Assembly (NCBI GenBank): GCA_023974075.1
Contig: CM043803.1
Span: 5,181,495 to 5,245,494, forward strand
Length of the DNA: 64,000 nt
Source: Chaenocephalus aceratus
Lineage: Eukaryota; Chordata; Actinopteri; Perciformes; Channichthyidae
Reading direction: 5' to 3'
Shown: piece by piece, positions 1-11,562 of the stretch
Layout: each line of letters begins with the position of its first letter
Numbering within the stretch: the stretch's first letter is position 1
The notes under the pieces: generated by a model
Database searches by the model: none
What the model saw: the letters and a program-made list of their open reading frames with translations, nothing else
What the model was told of the DNA's origin: nothing
Made by a program: the position numbers and the translations under genes

Positions 1-2010
1 CGCCATACTAAATCATTGGAATAGGAAAAAGAGATGGAATTACAAGTGAAGTAAAAAACACCAAAATGATGACTATAGATTTCTCACAGCAAGAAAAGAG
101 CCGTCCTGCTCACTATGCTTCCACTTTCAAGGTGGAATTTCTCTCTTTGTCCATGTCTTCTTCTTCCTCTAACTGACCTGACACCGGTTTAACCCCTCCC
201 CTATCATGTTCAAGGAATGTCACTGTCCATCCAAGTCACATACTCTTACACACACACACACATATATTGCACATGGTTGCACAATGCGCCTGGAGACCTC
301 TTCCACCTCCGCACAGCTGTCTGCCACCTGCTGTCCAGCAGCCTTGCTTGAGGAAGACACTTCATATCGCTTAGCATGCTTAGCACTACTCCGAGCTAGT
401 ATAATTCCTCTGTCACATGGCTTAGTCCTGCTTATCAGATGCACTGCAACAGATGGAAGTGCTTTCCGTCGCTATATATTAATTATGGCCTCTACTTGTG
501 TTTTAAAAATTTATTTTTAATGGGTGCTCGGCATAAGGCACAAACTAGTACCACTTAGACAGTTGTGAGTTTGCATCTGTTTCGCCGTACAGCACTTCCT
601 CTGTTTTCTGTTTCAGCCATAATGCTCCAATAAAGCATCCTGTGCATCAGTGAGGCCATCAAGAAGTCGTATTTTCTCGGTAAAATGTACTGTATATATG
701 GATATTGAGCACTTGTATTTTCTCAGTGAGTCATTTATTCATTTGACAGGGGTTTAACTGACAGTTATATAACAATAGATTGATCAATCAGGGATATCAA
801 TTGCAATTTCCTGTACTCATAGCTGGATTACATTGTATGTACTTCATGTTTTGGCTGCTTTGTGACTCACAGATGGCTAAAATAGTTCCCCTTGTTTAAC
901 TTTGCTGGGTTAACCAATGGTGTCATCCCTTGTAGTCCATTAGTCATGCTTTTAGGCAGAGCAAATGGCCAATTTTCTTACCATGCGCTTGTGCGTTTAT
1001 TTTTGTACATCCAACAATGATATTCATAGGTTGGCCCACTATTTTAGGGGAAGAAGTGGTAGCATTATGCAACAATACAACCTCAGGGGAAAGCCATCTA
1101 CAACGGATTTGTAATAGGAAACTGGGCCGTGCACTGAGGGGTAAGAAGTCTGAGGTAGCCATGTGGATGAGGAATCTTTGTCTTCCCATCATGGGCCGAC
1201 ACACTTTATCACTCTTTATCTCCTTCCTGTGTCTTCAGTGTTCCTCGTCCACATCCTGCTGTCTCACTGCTTTCATTTCCTTACATTTTAATCCATCACT
1301 CTATTCCTATTTCAATTTTTTTTCTCATTTATCTACTTTCTCCACATCCTCATCTCAGGGATTGTCTTTCCGCTCAGCTAGATCTCCCTTCCTTTCTCTC
1401 CTTGTGTGATCGCCTCATGCCTCGTGCTCGCCCCACCCCCTGTCTGTTGGGACAATTGAGAGGAAACAAAACGGAGAAGACAGCCGAGTGGGCCTCTTGA
1501 GTTAGGAATGAGTAAGTAAGAGAGAAGGGTGTTAACATATCGAGTCTGCTTTTACAAGCGGGAACTACTCAGACCTAATTTAGGTAGCAGTTAAGTGGTC
1601 GGAGCTTCCAATTTGATTCTTAACCAAGGAGCGAATGTGTGCACACTCCAGTTAGTAAAAGATAAATGGTGTTTTTTAAACTTAATGGAAGGTTTGAGCA
1701 CTTGGGGAAGAGATGGTTTCAAGGATGGGCTTTTTCAGTGTGTGTGTTTGTGCAGGTACAGTCTCTGTGTGCATCCTTCCTCTGAATGGATGTGCTACAT
1801 AATTCAGAAGCCATTATTGGTGCGCCCTACTTGCTGAGAAGAAAGGACAGTAGGGATAGAGAGAGAAAGAGTGATGGACAGAAAAAAAGAGGAGAGTGTT
1901 GTTCTTGCTTTAAAAGCTACCTTAGAATAAATATTTCCCCTGAGAAGACTATATGTATGAGCTCCTTCCAAAGCCCAGTGCATGTTTAAAACACCATGGG
2001 TCTAACGTCT
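1..2010. other. upstream/intron 1 sequence, nothing recognised
   Basis: This AT-rich stretch holds only short chance reading frames, with no coding similarity I recognise and no clear repeat ends. It lies upstream of the first visible ttyh2 coding exon. It is therefore probably intron 1, although it could include 5' flank if the first exon lies elsewhere. I looked for the conserved N-terminus of the tweety family, which is a short exon with an aromatic-rich start, and did not find it. Confidence 0.5.
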
Positions 2011-2190
2011 TTAAGAGGCCCTATATGCCCTCTTTGTGGTTTCCCCCTTCCTGTAGTGCGTTATATAGGTTTGTATCCATGCAAATGGTCTGCAAAGTCT
2101 CAACGTTCCCTCACCCCACAATCCCCCCCTGCCTAAAATGCCCCGATTGTAGTCCTTTGCTTACTTTGCTTGCTTCGGTAACACTTCTGT
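2011..2190 (+). mobile_element. piggyBac-like MITE fragment (family A), truncated
   Basis: The fragment begins at a TTAA (2011-2014) followed by GAGGCCCTATATGCCC. It then aligns by eye with the left half of the complete MITE at 60297-60706. Shared blocks include the TGTAGTGYGTTATAT stretch, the AATGGTC block and the CACAATCCCCCCTGC block. The copy stops near 2190, where a different repeat begins, so the right half and second TTAA are missing. It is non-coding. Assignment to the piggyBac type rests on the TTAA target and on the complete copy, not on any transposase. Confidence 0.7.
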
Positions 2191-2460
2191 AAGAATGGGT
2201 ATCGTTTGAAATGTATCGATTCCGATTCTGATTCCGGTTCTGCTTATCGATTCCGGTTCTTATCGATTCCCCGTTTCGATTCCAAAATTGTAAAAGAAAG
2301 AGGTCAAACGTTTAGATAACAAATATATATTTATTCTTTCAGCTTTAACTGACATTTTTACAAATAAAAAAATATACATGCAATACAAATGTATTGCGCA
2401 ATAGCTGTGCTTTATTTTAACTTTTAACGCCGATTAGAGCGTCTGGGTGGCCCAGTGTGT
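2191..2460. repeat. hAT-like repeat end rich in ATCGATTCC motifs
   Basis: GGGTATCGTTTGAAATG is followed by several spaced copies of TATCGATTCCGGTTC (2212-2285) and then by AT-rich sequence. This resembles the subterminal repeats of non-autonomous hAT elements. It abuts the truncated MITE at 2011-2190 and probably interrupted it. I could not find the other terminus or a target duplication, so the boundaries are approximate. Confidence 0.4.
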
Positions 2461-4111
2461 GTGCGTACAGCAGGAGTTTCCCCCTTTGTCTCCTCTGTGG
2501 AAACAATCTTAGTCTGTCTCTCCCCCTCCTTCCACGTTCAAATGATCCACCTGAGCCCCACATTCTCCGTCTCATTTATCGTGTTCACCTCAATTACACC
2601 CAGTTTGCACCAACTCCCATCACTCTTAGCCCCCACCGATGAGGAGCATCTCTTTGTCTCACCTTGGTGCACACTGCCATCCATCTGTCTGAGTGCACCC
2701 ATTAACACATTGTACAATCCCCTCTCTTAAACCGCGGCACTACATTTCCACGAATCTCCGCAGCTGTTTTATGGCGCACTGGAGAATATGAGAAAGTTGA
2801 AAGGTCAATGACTGGAGCCAAATCCTTCCTTTGAATCTGCTTCTGCATTTCCCTCTTTTTTTCCGTCAGAAGATGTGTGTCCATCTACTTAAAAAGGCAT
2901 GTAGCCGTGAAATGGGACAAGATGAGGCCACTGCACCCCAACAGATGGAGCCAGGGAGAGAAAAAGGGAAAGGGAGCAAAATAACACACATTATCTGGAT
3001 ATCTATAAATATCAATCAGAGGGACTTTGTCAGATGGCATAAGCAGCTGTTTTGAGGCTTGGGAAGGATTATTCAGTTTTCATCTTACTTGCCTCTTTTA
3101 GTCGTTGACATAAACCCTTCCATTTTTGATTTGAATCCCACTACTTGACTTGCAGGACACACAATATCACAGCATGAAAGTAGATGGCTCGGCACCAAAG
3201 GATTTCAGACAAACTAAAGGAAGAGTAAAAGGGGCGGGGAGGGGGGGTTTGAAGAGGGAATGAGCTTGAATAAATCCACCGTCTGACAGATGGATGCAGA
3301 ATTCATTCGAGGCTGTTAGGACAGGGTTGTTGCTATTTTCGTCACGACACTCATCTCATGCAGAAGGTGGTACGGGGGCTTAAGGAAGGATGAGAGGCAC
3401 AGAAGTATAAGCGAGATGCATGAGGAGGTGTCTGCTCTCCAGCTGGAGACAGAGAGGATAACAAGCTCCCAGAATGCAGTTGGTCTTGTTTCTGGGGCAG
3501 ATGAAGACATATTTATATGTTTTTTTTGGTGTCTTTTTTACCATACTAATCAGAGCTAATGTGGACGTTTGTTTGAAAATGTTTGTTGAAGTCAGAACGT
3601 TGTGGAATCATGACATAATGTTACTGGGATATTTAACAGAGGGCGGGATTTAGCTGGTTTTTCTAGTCGTTTTGACTTTCAAAGTTAAACGTTTTAAGAG
3701 TAAGAGCATTTTTGTGATATGTCAATTCATTTTGCTGACGATACTTTTACTGTTCTTTTAGTATGACTGCATGTTACTATTGTACAGCTTTTTACTCAAA
3801 GCAATAGTTCAGATCCTCTGAAGTAGGGTTGAATAAGATACACATTTATAGTCAGTGTTTTGTATCAGTTTAGACAAACAGACAGGAGATAAGCAATGCT
3901 CTGATGTGGACAGAGGCTGCTAAACAAAAAAATCAGTGTATGTTGTATTTAGAACATTTTAACCACTTTTTGTTTTTGTTGCTCTCGCAAAAAGCCTCCA
4001 TTGACAAATCAGTAATTTCACCTTAAAGGACACAAGTTGCTGTTTCTATCTGTTAGTTGGCTTATCTGATTGTGGGACTTTGGGAGAACAGGATTAAAGT
4101 CACACATTACT
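2461..4111. other. intron 1 sequence, nothing recognised
   Basis: No exon, RNA gene or repeat end is recognisable. The stretch includes purine-rich patches around 2940-2980 and 3220-3260. The short reading frames lack coding character. Confidence 0.5.
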
Positions 4112-4315
4112 TTAAGGGGCCCTATTATGCTAATTTGCAGGTTCATATTTGTATTTAGTGTCTCTACTGTGACTGCAGCACCTCTTTTAACCCTCTGTCT
4201 GAAACCAGAGCCCAGTCTGCTCTGATTGGTTAACTGGTCAGCTCTCTTGCGATTGGTCAACCACTTAGAGTTTTCCCACCCCTTAGCCTATGACATACAA
4301 TGTGTTAGAGCTTTA

Positions 4316-5131
4316 GGCCATAGCCACACGGATACAAAAACAAACCGAATTCGATATCAAAAAAGTCTTCCATCCACACGCAATAGGCATTCCACACGAG
4401 ACCGCTCGACCCGCTGGAGAGTCGCTGTAGTACATATGCCGGGCCTGTAAGTGGCACTGTACTTCCGCCACAAAATACACCAAAATCAGCGAAGAAGACT
4501 TCCCGAGCATGGTTGACATGGTTGCCATTCTGTTTATTCTCCGCGTGGATTTAGCAGCAGAGGTGGGGAGAGGCAGGGGCCAGGGCTCTGGCTCTTTTTC
4601 TCCCTCCCCGAGGCAAGCGTGTGCTCCTGCTGTAAATCTCCCGGTAGCCCACCAGCAGATGAAAAACACCCACCTCTCCGCCTCTTCCAAGGGACGAGGG
4701 AACCATGCAGCAGAGTTTCCGTTAGAACTTCTTCTTCGCCGGTCAACATGTCCGTTAAAGTTTAAATCTTCCGGACAAAATTAGAAAAGTGCCGGTCAAA
4801 GGTCTTCTTTGTTATTTATTGAGCTTTAAAACAAATTGATAACGACTCTATATAACAATATAAAAATAATACAGAGAGCCGCTCTTTTCCTCCCCCTCTC
4901 CTGACAGCCCGTCAGTATTTTCGTTATCAGGAAATGATCGTATAGGGCGTAATCATGGAGCCGTTTGGCCCCCCAGAGCGTTGCGTCCCCGTAGATCTAC
5001 CCAACTTAGGACCCATTATCGTTATTGTTACCGTTATCGTTATCCCTGTCGGCCTCGTGTGGCCGAACTGTCCTATAAGATAAAGAAACTGTAGCGGATA
5101 CGACCCGTTTCGTCACCGTATGGCTAGGGCC
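4316..5131. mobile_element. PIF/Harbinger-like non-autonomous element
   Basis: The ends form an imperfect terminal inverted repeat: GGCCATAGCCACACGG at the left, and GGCCCTAGCCATACGG read inward from the right, matching at 14 of 16 positions. Both ends are flanked by the trinucleotide TTA (4313-4315 and 5132-5134), the target duplication typical of PIF/Harbinger elements. Removing the 816 bp plus one TTA restores continuity with the surrounding MITE. The interior has no transposase frame. A block around 4420-4500 resembles, in opposite orientation, sequence near 30055-30110, so this family has another partial copy in the window. Confidence 0.75.
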
Positions 5132-5679
5132 TTAGCCAATAGAAGCGCAAGTGTTATGTAGTGATCTCATTATCTCATGGAGGTAATCAAAGGATTTCAA
5201 TCAAGGCTTTATAGACAGGGGGGGGGGGGTGTGTGGGAGAGAAACGCCTTCTGAAGGGAACTTTTGTGTTGAGCCGTTGCCGTCCATTTACATGCACAAA
5301 AACCTATATACAGTGGGGCAAAAAAGTATTTAGTCAGCCACCAATTGTGCAAGTTCTCCCACTTAAAAAGATTAGAGGCCTGTGATTTTCATCCTAGGTA
5401 CACTTCAACTATGAGGGACAGAATGGGGGGAAATAATCCAGGAAATCACATTGTAGGATTTTTAATGAATTAATTGGTAAATTCCTCGGTAAAATAAGTA
5501 TTTGGTCACCTACAAACAAACAAGATTTCTGGCTCTCACAGACCTGTAACTTTAAGAGCCTCCTCTGTCCTCCACTCGTTAACTGTATTAATGGAACCCG
5601 TTTGAACTCGTTATCAGTATAAAAGACACCTGTCCACAACCTCAAACAGTCACACTCCAAACTCCACTATGGTCAAGAC

Positions 5680-7725
5680 CAGAGATGGGGTCGGTTACTA
5701 AAAAAAAGTAATATATTACATATTACATATTACTTTAAAAAAAAGTAATATATTACACTACTTCGTTACTCTCTACATAAAGTAATTCGTTACTTTACTC
5801 GTTACTTTACTCGTTACTTTACTCGTTACTTTACTCGCAGGGCCGGGCCGCCCCTCCCTGCAGGCAGATCACGCAGATTGCTAAAGTTTTAAATGTTCTC
5901 TTTAGTTCAGTTTCCATTGTCGCATAAGACTGATCCAGATAGCTCCTGAATGTTTTCCTATCTGACAGTGGCTGTCCTCTGTCTCCTGCTATCTGACCGT
6001 GGCTGTCCTCTGTCTCCTGCTATCTGTATATTTTGCGCAGTCTATCTCTGCTCACGCTGTTGCATCAGCGTGTTCTCCTGCGTGTTGGCCATGTGTTGCA
6101 CTGAAGCCAGACTGGAGCACACCGCAAAGACTTCAGCCGAGCACGTACGAACTGCGCATGCGTGAGTGGCAATAACTCTCCTTACCAGCAGGCGGCGGTA
6201 GTGTGTATTCGTCATTCAAAACAGGCAACAACCGGAAAACAGAGAAGAAGAACAGACTACGTGTGTGATATAAATAAACAACAGCTATGTGCGTTAGCTT
6301 TCACCTTAGCATGTGTTCTTTGCAGGTGTTTGTTGAGGTTTGATCAGTGGCGAGCCGTCAGGGCCCTCTAGGCCCTCTGTGAGGGGCCTAAGATATTCTA
6401 AAAAATAATATTTGAAAAACATTATAAAAAAAAACGTTTTTTTAAAAAATGGGTTTTTTTACATGTTTTTGTTGTTACATTTTTCATTAGTTTTACCAAA
6501 ATAACTTGATTTAATTGTATTTAAAATAATATTTCCAAAGAAATAAATCCTTCGAATCTACCTGTTGGAATGTGAAGGGTTAAAGGCCGTCTCTGCGAGT
6601 TATGTGAAGACGGGAGAGCTTGTTGGTTGTTGGTATGGCTCTGGTTGGTCCCTCTCTACATTCACAGAGGGCCAGCTATAGTAACTGAACGAGAGAGTAA
6701 TGTCAAATGACAGTACAATTGACCAATCATATCTTCCCTCTAAATGGGCGGGCTTTATTTTCGCGGACTTTATGACAAGTTCCGCCCGCTGCGAGGTCTA
6801 TGCAAGTGGTGCAGTGATACGTCCTAAAGGTCCTAAAACCCGGCAGTAAGCTTCGATCGGATTCCCTCGACAGAAAGCAGTGGGATTTCTCCAGAGGATT
6901 TTGGAAAATAGCTCGAAATAAGGTCTGTGGAAAACGAACATGTTAGATAAATGCACATTTTGTTTCAGAGAGATAATATCCACATGTCTACCCTACTTTT
7001 ATTGTTTTTGAATCATAAATCTAAACGATAGATTTATGATCGATATATTTATGATTAGCATACGTTCGTTTATGATGGCTCACTTCAGTGATAGTGATGA
7101 CATCGTTGCGAAATTATTAACCGAGTCATTTTCAAGATTGAGTTCCAATGAAAAAACTGGAGGGCAAAGGATCAGCTGCATGACCCGCAAGTGCTTCATC
7201 CAAAAGGACAGGAGGATGGACTTTGTGTTTCAGTGATTTGATCATCAGAGATAGGCCTAAGTCATTTTCAATGCGGGCCGCCGTGCCGACTTAATTCATT
7301 AGTAATTGTTACTTGGCTGTGGGTGCCCTGTCATGATAGGTGTTTATATAAATGGTGTTGTTTTGTGTGGTAGAGGGTCGCTGTCATTGATGCGTTTTGC
7401 ACCCCGGGCCGCTGTTTTGATATTCCGCTGAAGTATACGCTGTGACCTGTGACTGTGTGTGTGTTTATATATACAGTCTATGGCTGTGACGTAATATCTC
7501 TTCTTTTTTTCGAGGGAAGGGGGGTTCAGAGGGCCTAGGTATAAAAGTCACGGCTCGCCACTGGGTTTGATTATGACTGATTTTAGAAAGTAACGAAGTA
7601 ACGCGTGTCGGGGCAATGTTAGTAACTGTAGTGTGATTACTGAATTATAAAAGTAGCGCGTTACACTACTCCGGTACCCGACAAAGTAATATAATTAACT
7701 TTGTAACGCGTTACAACCCACTCTG
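5680..7725. mobile_element. hAT-like non-autonomous element inside the Tc1
   Basis: The ends CAGAGATGGGGTCGGTTACT and, read inward from the right, CAGAGTGGGTTGTAACGCG share the CAGAG start typical of hAT. They are followed by subterminal AGTAAT/GTTACTTT repeats (5700-5840, 7590-7715). A perfect 8-bp target duplication, GTCAAGAC, lies at 5672-5679 and 7726-7733. It cuts the Tc1 transposase three codons after its start. After subtracting the nested hAT at 6345-7563 the element is about 0.82 kb. No transposase frame is visible. Confidence 0.92.
6345..7563 (+). mobile_element. second hAT-like element, nested in the first
   Basis: The terminal inverted repeats CAGTGGCGAGCCGT (left) and ACGGCTCGCCACTG (right) match at essentially every position. 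They are flanked by a perfect 8-bp duplication, GGTTTGAT, at 6337-6344 and 7564-7571. A short frame at 7036-7236 contains DDIVAKLLTESFSRLSSNEK. This resembles the N-terminal region of zinc-finger MYM-like hAT proteins, so the element may be an internally deleted copy of an autonomous hAT. That last point is an inference from a short match. Confidence 0.9.
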
Positions 7726-8970
7726 GTCAAGACCAAAGAGCTGTCAAAGGACACCAGAAACAAAATTGTAGACCTGCACCAGGCTGGGAAGACTGAATCT
7801 GCAATAGGTAAGCAGCTTGGTGTGAAGAAATCAACTGTGGGAGCAATTATTAGAAAATGGAAGACATACAAGACCACTGATAATCTCCCTCGATCTGGGG
7901 CTCCACGCAAGATCAAAATCCCAGAACCACACGGGGGGACCTAGTCAATGACCTGCAGAGAGCTGGGACCAAAGTAACAAAGGCTACCATCAGTAACACA
8001 CTACGCCGCCAGGGACTCAAATCCTGCAGTGCCAGACGTGTCCCCCTGCTTAAGCCAGTACATGTCCAGGCCCGTCTGAAGTTTGCTAGAGAGCATTTGA
8101 TGATCCAGAAGAGGATTGGGAGAATGTCAAATGGTCAGATGAAACCAAAATAGAACTTTTTGATAAAAAACTCAACTAGACGTGTTTGGAGGAGAAAGAA
8201 TGCTGAGTTGCATCCAAAGAACACCATACCTTCTGTGAAACATGGGGGTGGAAACATCATGCTTTGGGGTTGTTTTTCTGCAAAGGGACCAGGACGACTG
8301 ATCCGTGTAAAGGAAAGAATGAATGGGGCCATGTATCGTGAGATTTTGAGTGACAACCTCCTTCCATCAGCAAGGCCATTGAAGATGAAACGTGGCTGGG
8401 TCTTTCAGCATGACAATGATCCCAAACACACCGCCCGGACAACGAAGGAGTGGCTTCGTAAGAAGCATTTCAAGGTCCTGGAGTGGCCTAGCCAGTCTCC
8501 AGATCTCAACCCCATAGAAAATCTTTGGAGGGAGTTGAAAGTCCGTGTTGCCCAGCGACAGCCCCAAAACATCACTGCTCTAGAGGAGATCTGCATGGAG
8601 GAATGGGCCAAAATACCAGCAACAGTGTGTGAAAACCTTGTGAAGACTTACAGAAAACGTTTGACCTCTGTCATTGCCAACAAAGGGTATATAACAAAGT
8701 ATTGAGATGAACTTGTGTTATTGACCAAATATTTTTTTTCCACCATAATTTGCAAATACATTCTTTAAAAATCAGACAATGTGATTTTCTGGATTATTTA
8801 TTTATTTTTTCTCATTTTGTCTCTCATAGTTGAGGTATACCTAGGATGAAAAGTACAGGCCTCTCTCATTTTTTTAAGTGGGAGAACTTGCACAATTGGT
8901 GGCTGACTAAATACTTTTTTTGCCCCACTGTAACACACTAAGGGAAAACCCAAAAATAGGGTCTTTTTTA

Positions 8971-9285
8971 TTATTAAAAAGGCCCTAAATAATAATATTT
9001 ATTACCCCTATATATCATAGACATTTCCCTTTAGGACTTTTAGTTTGTTGCTTGAAAATCAAATTGAATATAATCAATGTACTTATTATAAGGTTTATAT
9101 AAGAACATTGAGTTTACTCGTAATTAAATGTGCAACATATATATTTATGAACAAAATAGCTTAAGTGAATCTCTTGTTCAGCACAAGTTACAACAAACTT
9201 AAGTGGACTCAGATGTTAGAAGAAACGAGTGACCTTGTATTTCACTTCATTCATTCCCTGTTTTTCTCTCTCCTCCTCTCTGCAG
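8971..9285 (+). other. end of intron 1 with splice acceptor
   Basis: Unique AT-rich sequence leads to a pyrimidine tract (9260-9281) and the acceptor AG at 9284-9285. Nothing else is recognised. Confidence 0.7.
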
Positions 9286-9458
9286 TCTCTCATATTCCTG
9301 GCCTGCTTGGCGGCTGTGGGGCTCGGCCTCAACCTGCTGTGTCTCGCCATCTACCTGAGCTGTTTGTGCTGCTGCCACAAAGACGAAGAGGAGGAGAGCA
9401 AGAAGCCCAATTCCTGCTGCGTCACCTGGTCCGCTGTCACCGCCGGCCTGATCACATG
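9286..9458 (+). CDS. ttyh2: Ttyh2 exon 2: TM1 and start of TM2
   Basis: This exon encodes residues 1-57 plus two bases of codon 58. A hydrophobic helix (SLIFLACLAAVGLGLNLLC onward, residues 1-25) is TM1. It runs into a cysteine cluster, CLCCC, and an acidic-basic loop, HKDEEEESKK, predicted cytosolic. CCVTWSAVTAGLIT begins TM2. The acceptor is ctctgcag and the donor is gtgaga, phase 2. Human TTYH2 has the same order of hydrophobic helix, cysteines, charged loop and CCITWTAV. The exon sits after about 9 kb of repeat-rich intron. Confidence 0.95.
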
Positions 9459-11562
9459 GTGAGAGGCACAATGACATCATGACTAACTGCTGATCAGTGC
9501 GCACACACGTACAAACACAAACGCACTCAGTCCATGTTTTCCCATTTTCTTTATTGGTCACTCAGTATTCCTACTGGAATGGGGTGATGTTTTCACTGCA
9601 AACACTCTCAGTCTGTTTCTGTATCCCCACATGATATGACCTAGTATAGTTGGTAGTGTGTAGGCGTTCTGTATATTTTCCCATACTGTTTGTCTCTGTT
9701 TTCATGTGTATATGCCTTTCAGGACAACCTCTTTTTTGTAATACCCTATGCTTATATTTGTAGAACATTATGGTTTGGATTCACAATAGCCTAGGAAGAC
9801 ATCTCTATTCCTTACTTTACCTCAGTTAGACTTTGATGTTGATGTGTTTGAAATATTTCTGATAACCCCTACCCTTTCCACGCAATTGTAAGATTTGTGC
9901 TTTGAAAACCAGACATAAATGCTCAAAGCAATGGATGTTTTTGATACTAGTACAAGCAGAGTTTTCTTTCAACCTCAGTCCGACATGTGTTTTTCAAAAC
10001 AGCTCTCTATAGCAAGCTATGGCCTCTGGTTTTGGGGGATATTGTCAGAATAATGTTGTTATTCACCAGGATTTAGTTTACACTGGCATTAAACAATCGG
10101 TTAGCATTCTGACTGTTGATGCACCGTCGTTGTGGGCAAAGTGTTCCCGATGATGTGGGTGTATTATGAATATTCCTGCTGACAATAATGTAATTGTGCA
10201 GCCAACTGCCAGATGTAACTCTTCACCTTGATGCTTTAAACCTTTGGAAAAAGATGCATCAACTGAGTTTGCAAAATACAGAGAAAAAAGACATGACAAA
10301 ATTAAAATAAACCTAGAGAAACCTATAGTACCGTTTGTTGTGCACGCTAACAGTAATACATATAAAAGCCAAGTAGAAGTAAGACAAATCTACATCAGAA
10401 TATTATCAAATATTTGAGGAATGATATACTCTTGGTTAGCAAGAAAAGTCACTATACCCTACCCCATACCTTTTAAATCTTGAAAGGAATATTATAAACA
10501 GTGTTAGGAGCTAAGTACAGCTCAGATTCTCTTTTGACTTCTTTAAATACTTGTAAATAACCTTTCCCTCTAGTTTAAAGCTTGCCTGAACTCGGTACTG
10601 TAAAATTAATCAAGCGTAGCCTATTTGTTTTGCCTTTTAAAAATCTCCTGTTCACATGGCTGGCTGGATAATGCAGAACAGATCATGGAAAACCAGTCAC
10701 AGGTTACTAATGATGTATTAAGGTAGAATTGTCATTAGTCCCATTAGCAAAGATCTGATGTCCACCGCCACAACTCAAGAATAAGTCATTTAAATGTGTT
10801 CAATAAACCTCTCAAATCAGACTATTTTTGTGTAGATGTTTTGCTTATTTTAAGATATCTGACCTAGTGTTTCCTCTCAGATTTAACAGAGGAGTGCTGC
10901 AGTAAGATGTGATTTGTTTTGGCTGGAGGCCGTCTGATATCATCGACTCAATTGTGAACTTCTCCATTCACACAATGGAGAAGTTCATTGTTTTTAATTG
11001 GATAGGAAACATTAACTGTTACAAACTTTAAGGGAAAGATTGTGTGAAACAAATGACTGATGCAAGACAGTCAGCACCAGATAGAAAGTTCTTCGGAGCA
11101 GCTAATTGAATTTGTTCATGAGGAGTGGAAACCTCCCTCAGCCATGTGACAGTCATGTTCAGCAACCAGCCGGTATTATTGAATTAAGCCTCGAGCATTA
11201 TCGCACGTCTTTCTTTTTCTCAGAGAGGGTTAATTGTTTAAATGTAAATCCTGAAAGCTCAGCTAAAGCTCGTGTTCTGTACCACCTGAAGGTGAATAGG
11301 TCTTTCTCACAGAAGATAATACAATAAATACTTATCAAAGAGTATTTTATAGAGGAAATGTGAATTGTTGTACCCCCTCAATTTATAAGTAAATGCTGGT
11401 TACTAATGAACATTCTGTATGTCAAATTGCCTTCGGAAAACAGCACTAAAGCACACCAAACAACACTTTTATTCAACAGATGCAAACTGCTTAATTTCCC
11501 ATGCAGTCTTTATAATGTGACTTTATTATGCATGTGTAATTCTTTAAATGTATGTAAATTCA
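9459..11562 (+). other. intron 2, first part, nothing recognised
   Basis: The stretch is AT-rich with no exon or repeat end recognised. A small perfect hairpin occurs at about 10955-10987, with arms TGAACTTCTCCAT and ATGGAGAAGTTCA and a 7-nt loop. It lies in otherwise ordinary sequence. Confidence 0.6.

Larger units (their letters stand above)
5669..8705 (+). pseudogene. Tc1-like transposase, disrupted
   Basis: The start codon at 5669 is followed by only three codons before the hAT insertion. The reading resumes at 7726 with a helix-turn-helix region ([17 protein letters not shown]). A stop near 7942 and frame changes near 7930, 8100 and 8165 break the frame. The first catalytic aspartate survives in WSDETK near 8130. 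The long open segment 8160-8705 carries the second aspartate in HDNDPKHTA and the glutamate in [11 protein letters not shown], a DD34E arrangement, and ends in a TGA. Active relatives bind the inverted repeats and cut and paste into TA sites in the nucleus. This copy is dead. Confidence 0.9.
5311..8930 (+). mobile_element. Tc1-like DNA transposon, interrupted by a hAT element
   Basis: The left end CAGTGGGGCAAAAAAGTATT is mirrored at the right by the complement ending in TGCCCCACTG. The inverted repeats extend past 50 bp with a shared GCCACCAATTGTGCAAG block. TA dinucleotides flank both ends (5309-5310 and 8931-8932), as expected for Tc1/mariner. The element lies inside a piggyBac-like MITE. 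Subtracting the inserted hAT at 5680-7725 and its 8-bp duplication leaves about 1.57 kb, the normal Tc1 length. The transposase it carries is broken, so the copy cannot be autonomous. Confidence 0.95.
4112..8970 (-). mobile_element. piggyBac-like MITE (family A) carrying nested insertions
   Basis: A TTAA at 4112-4115 is followed by GGGGCCCTATTATGC. The sequence then matches the reverse complement of the complete MITE at 60297-60706. Matching blocks are the GGTTCATATTTGTATTT block at 4140, the CCCCTTAGCCTATGACATACAATGTGTT block at about 4280-4306, the CCAATAGAAGCGCAAGTG block at about 5136, and the end at about 8935-8970. The MITE is interrupted twice: by a Harbinger-like element at 4316-5131 and by a Tc1 element at 5311-8930. 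Its right terminus has decayed to TAGGGTCTTTTTTA. Without insertions the host copy would be about 0.4 kb, like the intact relative. The minus orientation is relative to that copy. Confidence 0.8.

Noticed and set aside
8160..8705. functional Tc1 transposase
   Set aside because: The segment has no ATG at its start and lacks the N-terminal DNA-binding region and first catalytic aspartate in the same frame. Upstream parts are frameshifted and interrupted by a hAT.
1..9285. first coding exon of ttyh2
   Set aside because: No ATG-led segment of about 43 codons with the conserved N-terminal pattern and a phase-0 donor was found. It is probably upstream of the window.
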